Origin: Syntrophaceae bacterium UBA6112
GTDB taxonomy: Bacteria; Desulfobacterota; Syntrophia; Syntrophales; UBA5619
Length of the DNA stretch: 64,000 bases
Reading direction: 5' to 3'
Assembly (NCBI GenBank): GCA_002423465.1
Contig: DIWG01000018.1
Span: forward strand, 12,260-76,259
Shown: one piece after another, positions 26,171 to 35,290 of the stretch
Layout: each line of letters starts with the position of its first letter
Numbering within the stretch: the first letter of the stretch is position 1
Notes under the pieces: generated by a model
Told to the model about the DNA's origin: nothing
The model's input: the letters and a program-made list of their open reading frames with translations, nothing else
Databases searched by the model: none
Position numbers and translations under genes: made by a program

Positions 26171-26758
26171 TTACTGAGCCTCAGCACTTGAACTCTGAAA
26201 TGAAACATCATCAACATACCAATTGCTATTCAAACTCCCATTCGTTTCGGCTCGAATTTGCAAGGTTACGGTTTTACCGGCGTAAGCACTCAGGTTAATT
26301 GATTTTGCCACCCAGCCGCCGGTATTGTTTTCTTCGCAAAGATTGACGGTATCCACTGTGATTCCGTTGATGCGGGTATAACCATAATCATAACCGCAAT
26401 TATCTGCTGAAACGATATAATGATAAAATACCAAATAGGGACAAGTGGACGAAACATTTACCTGTTGTTCGACATAGTTAATCTCGTTATCATCGCCGCC
26501 TAACCAAACTGCCCAAGTACCGCTATGGAGTACAATTGTACTCTGCTCCCAGTCTTCCAGTATTAAATCCCATCCATTGGAGGAATATTCCGTCCAATTG
26601 GTCTGTCCTGATTCGAAATCTCCGTTTGGTATATCAGGGCACGTAGCCGATAATGTACCGTCGCCTCCCCCCCCGCCACAACTGATTAATATGACAAGAG
26701 TAAGTACAAGAAAAGAATAAAAAACAAATACCATCAATCGAGTATAATTCTTTTTCAT
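26171..26758 (-). CDS. lipoprotein with carbohydrate-binding-like jelly-roll domain
   Basis: 195 residues. The signal peptide is long and hydrophobic with lipobox ILISC (Cys near 27), then a glycine run. NGDFESGQTNWTEYSS opens a galactose-binding-like beta-sandwich of the kind seen in secreted carbohydrate-binding modules, and NWYVDDVSFQSSS closes it. AT-rich compared with its neighbours, and it stands alone, so recent acquisition is likely. Probably surface or outer-membrane anchored; ligand unknown. Confidence 0.75.
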   Translation of the reverse strand: MKKNYTRLMVFVFYSFLVLTLVILISCGGGGGDGTLSATCPDIPNGDFESGQTNWTEYSSNGWDLILEDWEQSTIVLHSGTWAVWLGGDDNEINYVEQQVNVSSTCPYLVFYHYIVSADNCGYDYGYTRINGITVDTVNLCEENNTGGWVAKSINLSAYAGKTVTLQIRAETNGSLNSNWYVDDVSFQSSSAEAQ

Positions 26759-27071
26759 AAAGGCCCACTAAATTTCGGGTTATGGGTTTCACTGACGATT
26801 GATACATTACGTTAATTATAGCTTAATCAAACATAAAAAATTCTTGATGTCAATATCATCGACAGACCAGAAGAAGATAATGTTTACCATGCGAAGGGGT
26901 GCGTGAGTGGGCTGATTGGGAAAACCAACCGTTCAGGAAGTTAGGCTCACCCCCGATCATCAGAGACATCACCCTCTAAAAAGTGCAGATTTCATTTTGT
27001 ACCCTCCGTTGAGAATGGGGGATATCAAGAGAAATAATGTCGGAGAAAAAAATTTCTTCCAAGGCGTTCTT
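26759..27071. other. 313-base AT-rich gap
   Basis: No gene supported. Contains the likely promoter of the lipoprotein gene (AT-rich stretch near 26805-26850). The short open frames have no protein character. It marks the right edge of the material that splits the lipid cluster. Confidence 0.4.
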
Positions 27072-28508
27072 TTACCCGGAGACCTTCGCCGGTTCGAAAT
27101 GGCGGCGGGCGGCGATGAAATCGGGCAGATGGCGCAACATGTGCCAGAGGCTGTGGCGGTGTTCCCAGAGGCGATCGCGGAATCTCCGACGCCAGGCGGG
27201 ATCCGTATAGAACCGCTTCACATGTTCGTTGAAGAGTTGATCGAGCCGCTCCCGGGAGGCGATTCCCTTGGGAACGAAGACGAAATTGAGACAGTTCATC
27301 AACCGCCAGTCCTCCGTAAAGCTCCCCTCCTCCCGGATCGTCTCCCAGATCGAGGCGCCGGGGAACGGCGTGAACTTCGTCATGTTCATGTCATCCAGCC
27401 CCAGTGAAAGGACGAAATCACTGGTCCGGCGGACGGATTCCTCCGTTTCGCCGGGAAGTCCCATCATGAAGAGGCCCTTGGCCCGGAGCCCCGTCGCATG
27501 AATCATCTCCACCGTTTCCCGGACCTCCTCCAGCGTCACGCCGGCCTTGTGCCGCCGGAGCAGCTCCGGGTCGGCCGACTCGATGCCGAGCGAAACCATC
27601 AGGCAACCCGCCGCCTTGAGCATCGCAAGGAGTTCCCGGTCCGTCTGGCCGACACGGACGGCGCAGTTGAACTGCACTCCCAGCGGGTTCCGGGTCAGCA
27701 TGCCGCAGAGCTCGGCGATCCGCGGCCGATTGGCGGTGAAGAGGTCGTCGTAGATGTTGAGGTGACGGACCTCGAAGCGGGTCCGGAGGTGTTTCATGTG
27801 GTCATAGATATAGGCCGGGGAGTTCCAGCGGTATCCGCGTTTGAAGACGGAGCGGTCGCAATAGGAACACTGGTAGGTGCAACCCCGGCTGGTGATCATC
27901 GTGGCGCCGGGAAATCGGATGTAGCTGAACAGGGGCAGATTGTACCCTCGGGGAAACCCGGCCAGTTTCCCGTAGGCGGGAAACGGCAGGTCATCGAGGT
28001 CCGGTAGCGGCGCCCGCGGGGCGTTTACAACCACCTCTCCTCCGGCCCTCCGGATCAACCCGTCGATCCGGGCCGGATCTTCCCCCGCCGCGAGTTCGGT
28101 CAAGGTCGCCTCCCCTTCCCCCGGACAGAGATAATCGATATGGGGAAAACGCTCCAGCAGCATCTTTCCCAGAGCGGAAACGTGAACGCCGCCGAAAACG
28201 GTGACGACGCCGGGCCGCGCCTCCTTGAGGGCGGCCGCCATCTCCCAGGCGTCAAGGAAACCCGAGGTCGTCGCGGAGAACCCTACCAGTTCCGGGTTTT
28301 TCCCGAGGATGAGGCGAACGTTTTCCCGGATCCCGGCAACCGCCCGGGGGCCCAAACCGTCGTGGACGAAAACCTCGTGGCCGGCCCGTTCAAGACAGGC
28401 CGCGATGGAGAGCAGCCCCAGGGGGGCCATCCGGTTGGCCGTGGCGGTGATGTCCCTCCGGCCGGGAACCCAGTTGGATCCGGCCGGGTGGACGAGGACG
28501 ATGCGCAT
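27072..28508 (-). CDS. B12-binding-domain radical SAM protein
   Basis: 478 residues. The N-terminal cobalamin-type Rossmann region (PLGLLSIAACLERAGHEV, then VFGGVHVSA) is followed by the radical SAM motif SRGCTYQCSYC near residues 203-213. Relatives in this BchE-like class methylate unactivated carbons or make ring and rearrangement products. At the end of the right half of the lipid cluster, 3 bases after plsY, it may modify the acyl chain. The substrate is not known. Confidence 0.88.
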   Translation of the reverse strand: MRIVLVHPAGSNWVPGRRDITATANRMAPLGLLSIAACLERAGHEVFVHDGLGPRAVAGIRENVRLILGKNPELVGFSATTSGFLDAWEMAAALKEARPGVVTVFGGVHVSALGKMLLERFPHIDYLCPGEGEATLTELAAGEDPARIDGLIRRAGGEVVVNAPRAPLPDLDDLPFPAYGKLAGFPRGYNLPLFSYIRFPGATMITSRGCTYQCSYCDRSVFKRGYRWNSPAYIYDHMKHLRTRFEVRHLNIYDDLFTANRPRIAELCGMLTRNPLGVQFNCAVRVGQTDRELLAMLKAAGCLMVSLGIESADPELLRRHKAGVTLEEVRETVEMIHATGLRAKGLFMMGLPGETEESVRRTSDFVLSLGLDDMNMTKFTPFPGASIWETIREEGSFTEDWRLMNCLNFVFVPKGIASRERLDQLFNEHVKRFYTDPAWRRRFRDRLWEHRHSLWHMLRHLPDFIAARRHFEPAKVSG

Positions 28509-28511
28509 GGA

Positions 28512-29093
28512 TTATCCAGCCTTCCTTTGTTTCTCTGCAAGCAGGGTGACGATATTTCTCCGGTGGTTGAAGAAAATCAGCAGGACCGTGACCGCAGTGC
28601 CGGCAATGGACGCCGTCGGGGGGTCGCCCGCCCATACCGTCGCCCCCCCGAGGATCAGGACCATGAGGAAGGAGGCAATAAAGGGGATCCGCACCATGCC
28701 GTAAACGGCGACCCAGGCGAGGCACGAAAGCACGACCCCCCAAGGAGCGATGAGAATCGTGAACCCCAAAAATGAGGCGACCCCCTTTCCGCCCTGAAAC
28801 CGGTGGAAACAGGGAAAACGGTTCCCCGTAACCAGCGCCGTTCCAACCCAGGGTACCAGCGAAATAGGCAGAAAATACAGGGCCAGCGCCGCCAGTCCGA
28901 CGGCGCGCCCGGCGTCCAGGAGAAGGACAACGGAGGCCCACCCCTTGCCCGCCTGGCGATAGACGTTCGTCGTTCCCGCGTTCCCGCTGAACTGCGTCCG
29001 CGGGTCTTCCCGACCCAACAGATTCAGGAGAATAATCGCAAAATTGACCGAACCGGCCAGATAGCCAAGAAGGAGCAGCAGGATCAGGTTCAT
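28512..29093 (-). CDS. plsY: PlsY-type acyl-phosphate:glycerol-3-phosphate acyltransferase
   Basis: 193 residues and several membrane helices. All three PlsY motifs are visible: SGNAGTTNVYRQAGKG, GGKGVASFLG and the C-terminal HRRNI. It acylates glycerol-3-phosphate at sn-1 from acyl-phosphate. In this cluster it presumably feeds the special acyl chain into phospholipid, with the PlsC-like enzyme adding the second chain. It could also be the only housekeeping copy; the window cannot tell. Confidence 0.92.
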   Translation of the reverse strand: MNLILLLLLGYLAGSVNFAIILLNLLGREDPRTQFSGNAGTTNVYRQAGKGWASVVLLLDAGRAVGLAALALYFLPISLVPWVGTALVTGNRFPCFHRFQGGKGVASFLGFTILIAPWGVVLSCLAWVAVYGMVRIPFIASFLMVLILGGATVWAGDPPTASIAGTAVTVLLIFFNHRRNIVTLLAEKQRKAG

Positions 29094-29094
29094 C

Positions 29095-29973
29095 CTACAC
29101 CCCCTCCCCCACCCAGGCGGGCGGGACGAACCGCCCCGCAAAGATATCCTTCATGGCGAGCCCATGGATCACCTCGAACGGCCGCCGGTCCGGCCCGCAG
29201 AGGCAGACGTCGAAGCGCAGGACCGACCCCTCGTCCGGAAGCGGCCGGATGCGGCAGAAATAGATCTCCCCAGCCCGGGTCGGGGAAAGGATCTCCCGCC
29301 GGTCAAAACCAATCGGAAAAACCACGCGGTTCCGGTACCGCTGCCCCCAGGCGCAGGCGGCGTGCATTGCCGCGTCCAACGGAAAGGGGGAACCCAGGGG
29401 GCCTTCGGCCTCGGGAAAATCCCCCCCGGAAACGGACGCCGAGATTCCGTCCGGGGTCAGGAGCACGCCGCCCCGCACATTGCGGTAGGCCGGTCCGAAG
29501 GGAACGAGTTCTTCGTAAAGACGGCTGTCGGAGACCATGAATGCCGGTCCTTCGGGCGCGCCCGCATCGACCGGGTCCGGAGGCGGGTCCGCCTCAACCC
29601 CCACCACCTCCCGGTCCGCCGGTGCAAACCAAACGGAGAGATGCTCCATGCGGCGGGTGAATTTCATCTGCCGGCCCGACCGAAGGGTCGTCAGTCGGGA
29701 AAGGCAGCGGCCGTCGGCATACCGTGCATGCTCATGCACCGCCGGAATCTCCGCGGCGCCCGAATCAATCATCAGCGGATGACGAAACACTGCCCGCTCC
29801 TGCCGGCAGAGGTCGGTGTTTCCGGTTGCGTGGGCGGACCGCGCCACGATCTGCAGGGCCTCCACGGCGGGCAGGACGATACGATCGCCGATGTGATGAT
29901 CGCGCAGATAGGCCGGCACGAAGATCACCAGCGGAATTGCGATCGTTTCTAAGGGTTCGGAAAGGTTTTCCAT
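29095..29973 (-). CDS. polyketide-synthase dehydratase-like protein
   Basis: 292 residues. Two hotdog-like halves: an N-terminal part with PLVIFVPAYLRDHHIGDRIV, where HH may supply the catalytic histidine, and a C-terminal part with FPLDAAMHAACAWGQRY, where the Asp is in the usual DxxxH/Q position. This is the fold of PKS dehydratase domains, here free-standing. It may dehydrate or isomerise pathway intermediates. The start at 29973 overlaps the upstream thioesterase by 25 bases. Confidence 0.7.
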   Translation of the reverse strand: MENLSEPLETIAIPLVIFVPAYLRDHHIGDRIVLPAVEALQIVARSAHATGNTDLCRQERAVFRHPLMIDSGAAEIPAVHEHARYADGRCLSRLTTLRSGRQMKFTRRMEHLSVWFAPADREVVGVEADPPPDPVDAGAPEGPAFMVSDSRLYEELVPFGPAYRNVRGGVLLTPDGISASVSGGDFPEAEGPLGSPFPLDAAMHAACAWGQRYRNRVVFPIGFDRREILSPTRAGEIYFCRIRPLPDEGSVLRFDVCLCGPDRRPFEVIHGLAMKDIFAGRFVPPAWVGEGV

Positions 29974-30431
29974 AACTGCACGGTCTTGGGATCGACGGCC
30001 ACCGGAATGCCTCGGGCGTTCAGCGCGCAGTGAAGCGTGAATCCACGGCAGACGTCGGCCCCCGTCTCCGCATGGGTGATGATGTAGTCGAAACGGAGCC
30101 TCACCCGTTCGAGCTCGGCCGGACGGGTGTGGATCCACATTGGATCGTCATAGCGCAGGGGCTCCTGGAACCGGATGCCCATCTCGACAATCGGATAGAC
30201 ATAGCCGTCGGCCTCGATCTCGCGGTAGGGGTAGGCGGCATCTCGCATCAGGGATGCCCGGCCGAGTTCAAAATACCTTAGATAATTTGCATGATAGACG
30301 ACGGAGGAGCGGTCCGTATCGGCATAAAGCGTCCGGTTTCCACAACGATGCCAGACCAGTCCCGTTTTTGCATCGCGGACATAAGGCCCCTTCTCGCCAT
30401 AGGCTTCCGGCCGGAATGGTTTCGGTTTCAT
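29949..30431 (-). CDS. hotdog thioesterase (4-hydroxybenzoyl-CoA thioesterase type)
   Basis: 160 residues. YADTDRSSVVYHANYLRYFE is the 4HBT signature: the first part matches Y-x-D-x-D, with the catalytic Asp near residue 40, and HANYLRYFE is the standard helix start. It would release acyl chains from ACP or CoA. It begins 2 bases after the upstream ketosynthase stops, so is tightly coupled to the cluster. Aryl-polyene loci also carry such a thioesterase. Confidence 0.85.
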   Translation of the reverse strand: MKPKPFRPEAYGEKGPYVRDAKTGLVWHRCGNRTLYADTDRSSVVYHANYLRYFELGRASLMRDAAYPYREIEADGYVYPIVEMGIRFQEPLRYDDPMWIHTRPAELERVRLRFDYIITHAETGADVCRGFTLHCALNARGIPVAVDPKTVQLWKTFPNP

Positions 30432-30432
30432 C

Positions 30433-31698
30433 TCAAACACCCCGGAAAATGATGCAGCAGTTCGTCCCCCCAAAGCCGAAGGCGTTGGAAAGGGCCAGTT
30501 CATGAGGCTGCCGTCGGGCCTTATCGGGCACGCAGTCGATGTCGTCGAAACGGGGATCGGGCCGGTGGTTGATCGTCGGCAGGAGGATTCCCCGCCGCAT
30601 CCCCTCGATGGTCAGTGCCCCCTCGATGGCTGCCGCCGCGCCGAGGGTATGGCCGATCTGGGATTTGTTGGACGAAAGGGGGATCTTCTCCAGCGCCTTC
30701 CCGAAGGCAGCCCGTAGACAGTCGATCTCGGCCAGATCGCCCTTCTGCGTGGAGGTGCCGTGTGTGTTGATGTACCCGATGTCCGCGGGCTTGAACCCCG
30801 CGTCGGCGATCGCCTCCCGGATCGCCCGGATGATCGTTTCGCGGTTCGGGCTGGTGAAATGATGGGCGTCGGAGGTCCAGCCGACGCCCATGATCTCGGC
30901 CCGCGCCGTCAGCCCGTGGCGGGCGATCATCTCCTCGGCTGCCAGCACGATGACGCCCGCCCCTTCGGAGAGGACGAAGCCGCGCCGGTCGTCGCTGAAC
31001 GGGCGGGAGGCCTTTGCGGGATCCGTAAAGGCGCGATCCCCCGGAAGGACCTTGATGGTCGCGTTCATGTTGTTGAAGCCGTGAATGATCTCCGGCAGGA
31101 TCGGGGTGTCCACCCCCCCGGCCAAGACGAAATCGCAATCCCCGTCCCGGATCATCCGGGACCCGATGCCAATCGCGTGGTTACCGGAGGCGCAGGCCCC
31201 CTGCGGGGAAAAGACCGGTCCGGTGAAACCCAGCAGCATCCCCGCCTTCCCCGAGGGGAGATTGGCGCACAGGTTCGGCAGCAGGTAGGGGCTAATCTTC
31301 AGCGGGCCCTTTTCCTGAAAATTCAGCATCGCCGTCCGGAAGGCGTCGACCCCGTTGATGGCCGAACCGATCAGACAGGCGGTCCGGGGGGCGGTTTCTT
31401 TGTTCATCGGCAGACCGGCATGGGCCAGCGCCTCGCGGCAGACCGCCATCGTGAGGATGACAAAGCCGGCGTTCCAGTTGTACGCCTCCTTCTCGTCGAC
31501 AAAATCAAGCGCCCGGGAATTCCAGTCCGGGATCTCCCCGACCACATCACAGGCAGAGTCGACCGCACAGCGGGTAACCTTCCGGAAGCCCGCCTCGCCA
31601 CGGACGGCCCGTTCCCATGTTTCGGCAAAGGTCCGCCCCAGCGGGGTGGCCGCCCCGTAGCCGATCACGAAAACCTTTCTGTTCTGTGGCGCCCTCAT
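30433..31698 (-). CDS. beta-ketoacyl-ACP synthase
   Basis: 421 residues, FabF type, triad intact: Cys 169 (QGACASGNHAIG), His 313 (NTHGTSTQ) and His 350 (SQIGHTLG). Shares SQIGH and the GWTSDAHHFTSPN loop with the next ketosynthase upstream, so the two look like a paralogous pair. Likely a condensing enzyme of the same pathway. Confidence 0.9.
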   Translation of the reverse strand: MRAPQNRKVFVIGYGAATPLGRTFAETWERAVRGEAGFRKVTRCAVDSACDVVGEIPDWNSRALDFVDEKEAYNWNAGFVILTMAVCREALAHAGLPMNKETAPRTACLIGSAINGVDAFRTAMLNFQEKGPLKISPYLLPNLCANLPSGKAGMLLGFTGPVFSPQGACASGNHAIGIGSRMIRDGDCDFVLAGGVDTPILPEIIHGFNNMNATIKVLPGDRAFTDPAKASRPFSDDRRGFVLSEGAGVIVLAAEEMIARHGLTARAEIMGVGWTSDAHHFTSPNRETIIRAIREAIADAGFKPADIGYINTHGTSTQKGDLAEIDCLRAAFGKALEKIPLSSNKSQIGHTLGAAAAIEGALTIEGMRRGILLPTINHRPDPRFDDIDCVPDKARRQPHELALSNAFGFGGTNCCIIFRGV

Positions 31699-31754
31699 CG
31701 TTGCATCATCCCATCGCGCGGCTTGCCGCCGCTTCTCCGCATATCCGTTGACGC

Positions 31755-31778
31755 GGGAAAAGTGGGGTCACTTTTCCC
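31755..31778. other. perfect 10-bp hairpin between ketosynthase genes
   Basis: GGGAAAAGTG, loop GGGT, CACTTTTCCC. Lies in the 115-base gap between two ketosynthase genes. No U-run on the minus strand, so it is not a standard terminator for that direction; it may set mRNA stability or be a repeat remnant. Confidence 0.5.
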
Positions 31779-31813
31779 TTTCTGTTTCGTGGCGCCTTCA
31801 TGCGGGATTCATA

Positions 31814-33064
31814 TCAGGCCACGCGCCGAAACACAAGGCACGCATTGCACCCCCCGAAACCGAAGGCGTTCTTCAGGACAAACTCCTGATCCAGGGTTCG
31901 GGCGCCTTCCGCCACGCAATCCAGCGGAATCTCCGGGTCCGGCCGGAGGTTGATCGTCGGCAGCAGCACCCCCCGGCGCATCCCCTCCATCGCCAGGATG
32001 GACTCGACGGCGCTCGAGGCCCCCATCGCATGGCCGATTTGCGACTTGCCGGCCGAAACGGGGGGAACGGAGGCGCCGAAGACCTCCCTGAGAACGTCCG
32101 CCTCAACACGATCCCCGATTTTGGTCGAGGCGGCGTGGGCGTTGACCGCATCGATGTCGGCGGGACCGATGCCGGCATGGCGGATGGTTTCCTCCATACA
32201 CCTGCGAACCGTCACGGGGTTGGGGGCCACGACGTGATGCGCGTCTGCGGTCATCCCCCAGCCGGCCAGCTCGGTCTCATGGGCCAGACCGTGCGCCGCG
32301 GCAAACTCACGCGAAGCGATGACGATGCAGCCGGCCCCCTCGGAAACGACGAAGCCGCGCCGGGACAGGGAAAAGGGACAGCTCGCGGCCTGCGGCGGAA
32401 GGGATTCCTCCCCCTCTTTGGGACGGTACGCCCCGTTCATCGTCGCAAATCCGGCCACGATCGGCTCCACGAGGGGAAAGTCCACGGCCCCGCAGACGGC
32501 CACGTCGGCCATTCCCTGGGCGATGAACATCGCCCCGAGGATCAGCGAACTGCTCCCGGTGGCGCAGGCGGTGACGCCGGAGGAGATCGGTCCGGTCGCC
32601 CCGGTCGCGATGGCAACCTTGCCGCCCACCATGTTGATGCAGGAATTGGGATTCATGAACGGCTGGGGAAGTTTTCCCGTCGCCACCAGCGTCCGATCCG
32701 CGTCAATCAGCGCGTCCAGCCCGCCGATGGCGGAGCTGAACGTCACGGCCACGCGGGGGGCCAGCTCCGGCGTGATCTCGATCCCGGCCCGCGCAAGGGC
32801 GCGCATGACCACGAGCAGGGCGTGCTTGAAAACGGGAGAGGTCCAGTGGGCCATCTCGCGGGGCCGGAGAAAAGGATAAGGGCCGGGATCAATATTGGGA
32901 ACCTGACCGGCGATCCGGACCGGAAATCCCTTGCGAAGGGGGAAGCGGGTCAACGCGGATACGCCGCTCTCTCCCGCCGCTGCCCGGCGCCACTGTCCTT
33001 CCAACTCCGTCCCCAGCGGCGAGACACAGTCATATCCGAGGATTACGGGCCGGGTCCTGTTCAT
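31814..33064 (-). CDS. beta-ketoacyl-ACP synthase
   Basis: 416 residues, FabF type. Catalytic residues Cys 167 (VTACATGSSS), His 310 (NAHAASTK) and His 345 (SQIGHAMG) are present. Opens VILGYDCVSPLGTELEG. Paralogue of the ketosynthase downstream (30433-31698); together they may use different acyl substrates. ATG 33064 has an AGG site 8 bases upstream. Confidence 0.9.
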   Translation of the reverse strand: MNRTRPVILGYDCVSPLGTELEGQWRRAAAGESGVSALTRFPLRKGFPVRIAGQVPNIDPGPYPFLRPREMAHWTSPVFKHALLVVMRALARAGIEITPELAPRVAVTFSSAIGGLDALIDADRTLVATGKLPQPFMNPNSCINMVGGKVAIATGATGPISSGVTACATGSSSLILGAMFIAQGMADVAVCGAVDFPLVEPIVAGFATMNGAYRPKEGEESLPPQAASCPFSLSRRGFVVSEGAGCIVIASREFAAAHGLAHETELAGWGMTADAHHVVAPNPVTVRRCMEETIRHAGIGPADIDAVNAHAASTKIGDRVEADVLREVFGASVPPVSAGKSQIGHAMGASSAVESILAMEGMRRGVLLPTINLRPDPEIPLDCVAEGARTLDQEFVLKNAFGFGGCNACLVFRRVA

Positions 33065-33100
33065 ACTTGACGACCTCGTAAAAAGGCGAAGATATCCATG

Positions 33101-34099
33101 CTACCAGGGGATGAACCGGTAGAGCTTGGCGAACATCTCATAGACCTCGATCCAGTTCTGGAGATCCTTCGCCGACCGCATGTGCGCCCTTTTGTTCACC
33201 ATCACCCAACTCATGTGGGCGGCGCCGTCCTTGCAGGTCGTGCAGTCGCGGGTGGCCGACGTACAGCAGCGGTGCATCGTCTTTAAGTCGGCCGCCCAGC
33301 GGATGAACCGGATGAGCCGTTTGGGGCGGGGGTGGCGATTATCCAGCGGTTCCGTCACGGAGGGGCATTCATTCCACGAAAAGGGTCTTCCCAGCATCCG
33401 GCCGGTCGTGATGATCTCGTGGTAATACCGGCAGGAGATGACGGTCCCGGGGTAGCGCTCCAGCATGGCGTCCATCTCGGCGCGGATGTCCGAAAGCTGG
33501 GGGGGCGTCCAGGAAAAACCGTCCACGCCCTCGTCGTTGGACAGGAGCTGCATATGGACCTTGAGCCCGGCATCGGCGATCCTCCGGATCACGCGTTCCG
33601 TCCGTCCGAGCTGACGGGAGGTGATGGTGTAAAGGTAATAGGCGTCCGGATCGCCGGTATAATTCCGGCTGGAGACGGCGAAGGCGTCTTTCCCCCGCAG
33701 AAGCCTCTCATCCTCTTCATCACCCCACAGGGAGATGCCCACCATCATCCCGGGAAATCGATCGCGGGGAATTTTGATCAAGCCGTTGGTGGCGCAATAG
33801 GTGGGAAGACGTTTGTAGAAGGCTTCGACACGATCGAGATAGAGGGTCGGTTCACCTCCGATAAGGATGGCCAGGTTGACCCCGCGCGCCTGTTCCCGTT
33901 CCACGAAAGACTCCCACCGGACCACATCCTCCTCTTCCGGGGCGGCCTTGTGTTCATCGGAGGAAAAGAAAAAACACCCCTTGCAACGCAGGTTGCACCG
34001 GTTCGTGACATCGTAGATGGAACTTCGGATATTCAGGCGGGAAATCGCCTTGTAGCGCTCATACCAGTTTTGATCCAACAGTGTGCTAACGGTCTTCAT
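33101..34099 (-). CDS. radical SAM protein (tandem pair, second)
   Basis: 332 residues. The 4Fe-4S/SAM motif is in YDVTNRCNLRCKGCFF (C-x3-C-x2-C). A further cysteine cluster near the C-terminus (RCCTSATRDCTTC) could bind an auxiliary iron-sulfur cluster, as in SPASM-like enzymes. No cobalamin domain. It is a paralogue of the adjacent radical SAM gene, from which it is separated by 2 bases, so the two products probably act together. Confidence 0.88.
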   Translation of the reverse strand: MKTVSTLLDQNWYERYKAISRLNIRSSIYDVTNRCNLRCKGCFFFSSDEHKAAPEEEDVVRWESFVEREQARGVNLAILIGGEPTLYLDRVEAFYKRLPTYCATNGLIKIPRDRFPGMMVGISLWGDEEDERLLRGKDAFAVSSRNYTGDPDAYYLYTITSRQLGRTERVIRRIADAGLKVHMQLLSNDEGVDGFSWTPPQLSDIRAEMDAMLERYPGTVISCRYYHEIITTGRMLGRPFSWNECPSVTEPLDNRHPRPKRLIRFIRWAADLKTMHRCCTSATRDCTTCKDGAAHMSWVMVNKRAHMRSAKDLQNWIEVYEMFAKLYRFIPW

Positions 34100-34101
34100 C
34101 G

Positions 34102-35247
34102 TTATCTCTTCCCGATTTCTTCGCACCCCGGGGGGGAAACCATTTCCGCACAGAGATTCTTCCCCTTTTCGTATCCCATGACCCAGACGGCAAGATAGGT
34201 ATCAACGTAGTCCAGCCAGGACCGGAAGGTCTCCGGATCAGTGACATGCCGGTAAAGCCGGGCGGTCACCACGGCGCTTCCCGCCGCATAATGCCGGCAG
34301 TCGCTGCAATCCGTATCGGGCACGCAGCAGGCCGCGTCCCGGTCCCAGGTGAGATCGGTCCGGAACTGGCGGAAGGAGCGGCCCAGTCCGATATCCGTGG
34401 AGGGATTCCTCCGGGGATAGGAACAGCGATACAGATCATGAAGACCCCGTTCATGCGTATGGGCAACGACACTGTAAGGAGAGAAGAGGACATGCCGGGG
34501 ATGCCGGGACATCATCTCCCGCATCACTTCCCGGGTACGGGTCAGGGAGGCCCCGTCGTGTCGCAACGGCCCCGCGTAACCGACCGGCGAGGAAAAGACG
34601 TTGAAGGTGATCCGGCAGTCGGCCGCCGCCAGCACGTCCACAACGCCGGCCGCTTCATCGATGTTTTCGCGCGTGAAGGTATAGACGAACACGGCCCGAG
34701 GATCGTCACGGTAGTTTTTGATCTGGCGGACCAGCAGTTCCGGAGCCTTGCGCACACGGAGGCTGGTTGCGTCATTCCCCCAGACGGAAATATGGATCTT
34801 GTAACCGATTGCCGGATCGATGCGACGGACACCGTTGGTGGCGATACAGCCCAGGGGCATCTCGGCAAAACAAACTTCCAGAAGCCCGGGAACCAGGGAG
34901 GGTTCGGCACCCGCCAGGACGACATAGGTGATGCCGCGTTCCCCCTCTGCGCGCATCAGCGCCCGCCAAGCCTCGGGGTTTCCGTTTTCCCCGGCAAACT
35001 GTTTTTCCCCCTCGTAATAATAACAGCCGTCGCAGTGCAGGTTGCAGCGGTTGCTCATGTCATAGGTGGATTCCCGGAGAAAAAAGTATTTTCGGACCTT
35101 TTCCCAGCGGGCCCGCACCTCCGGACCCGCCAGCAGTTCGGAAAATTTCCATCGCCGCCGGTCCTTTTCACATCTTGCGCCAAACGGCGCTGCACACCGT
35201 CCCGTTGCTGCCTTCTCCGTCACGGCCGGATTCACACCATCCCGCAT
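34102..35247 (-). CDS. radical SAM protein (tandem pair, first)
   Basis: 381 residues. SAM-binding cluster in YDMSNRCNLHCDGCYYYEG. C-terminal cysteines (CCVPDTDCSDCRHY) parallel those of the second gene and may hold an auxiliary cluster. The N-terminus has about 50 extra residues. The surrounding genes point to a lipid substrate, but nothing in the sequence fixes the reaction. Confidence 0.88.
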   Translation of the reverse strand: MRDGVNPAVTEKAATGRCAAPFGARCEKDRRRWKFSELLAGPEVRARWEKVRKYFFLRESTYDMSNRCNLHCDGCYYYEGEKQFAGENGNPEAWRALMRAEGERGITYVVLAGAEPSLVPGLLEVCFAEMPLGCIATNGVRRIDPAIGYKIHISVWGNDATSLRVRKAPELLVRQIKNYRDDPRAVFVYTFTRENIDEAAGVVDVLAAADCRITFNVFSSPVGYAGPLRHDGASLTRTREVMREMMSRHPRHVLFSPYSVVAHTHERGLHDLYRCSYPRRNPSTDIGLGRSFRQFRTDLTWDRDAACCVPDTDCSDCRHYAAGSAVVTARLYRHVTDPETFRSWLDYVDTYLAVWVMGYEKGKNLCAEMVSPPGCEEIGKR

Positions 35248-35290
35248 GCATATTCTCCGAAGTCCAAATCCATTCCCCTATCAAAAACAT

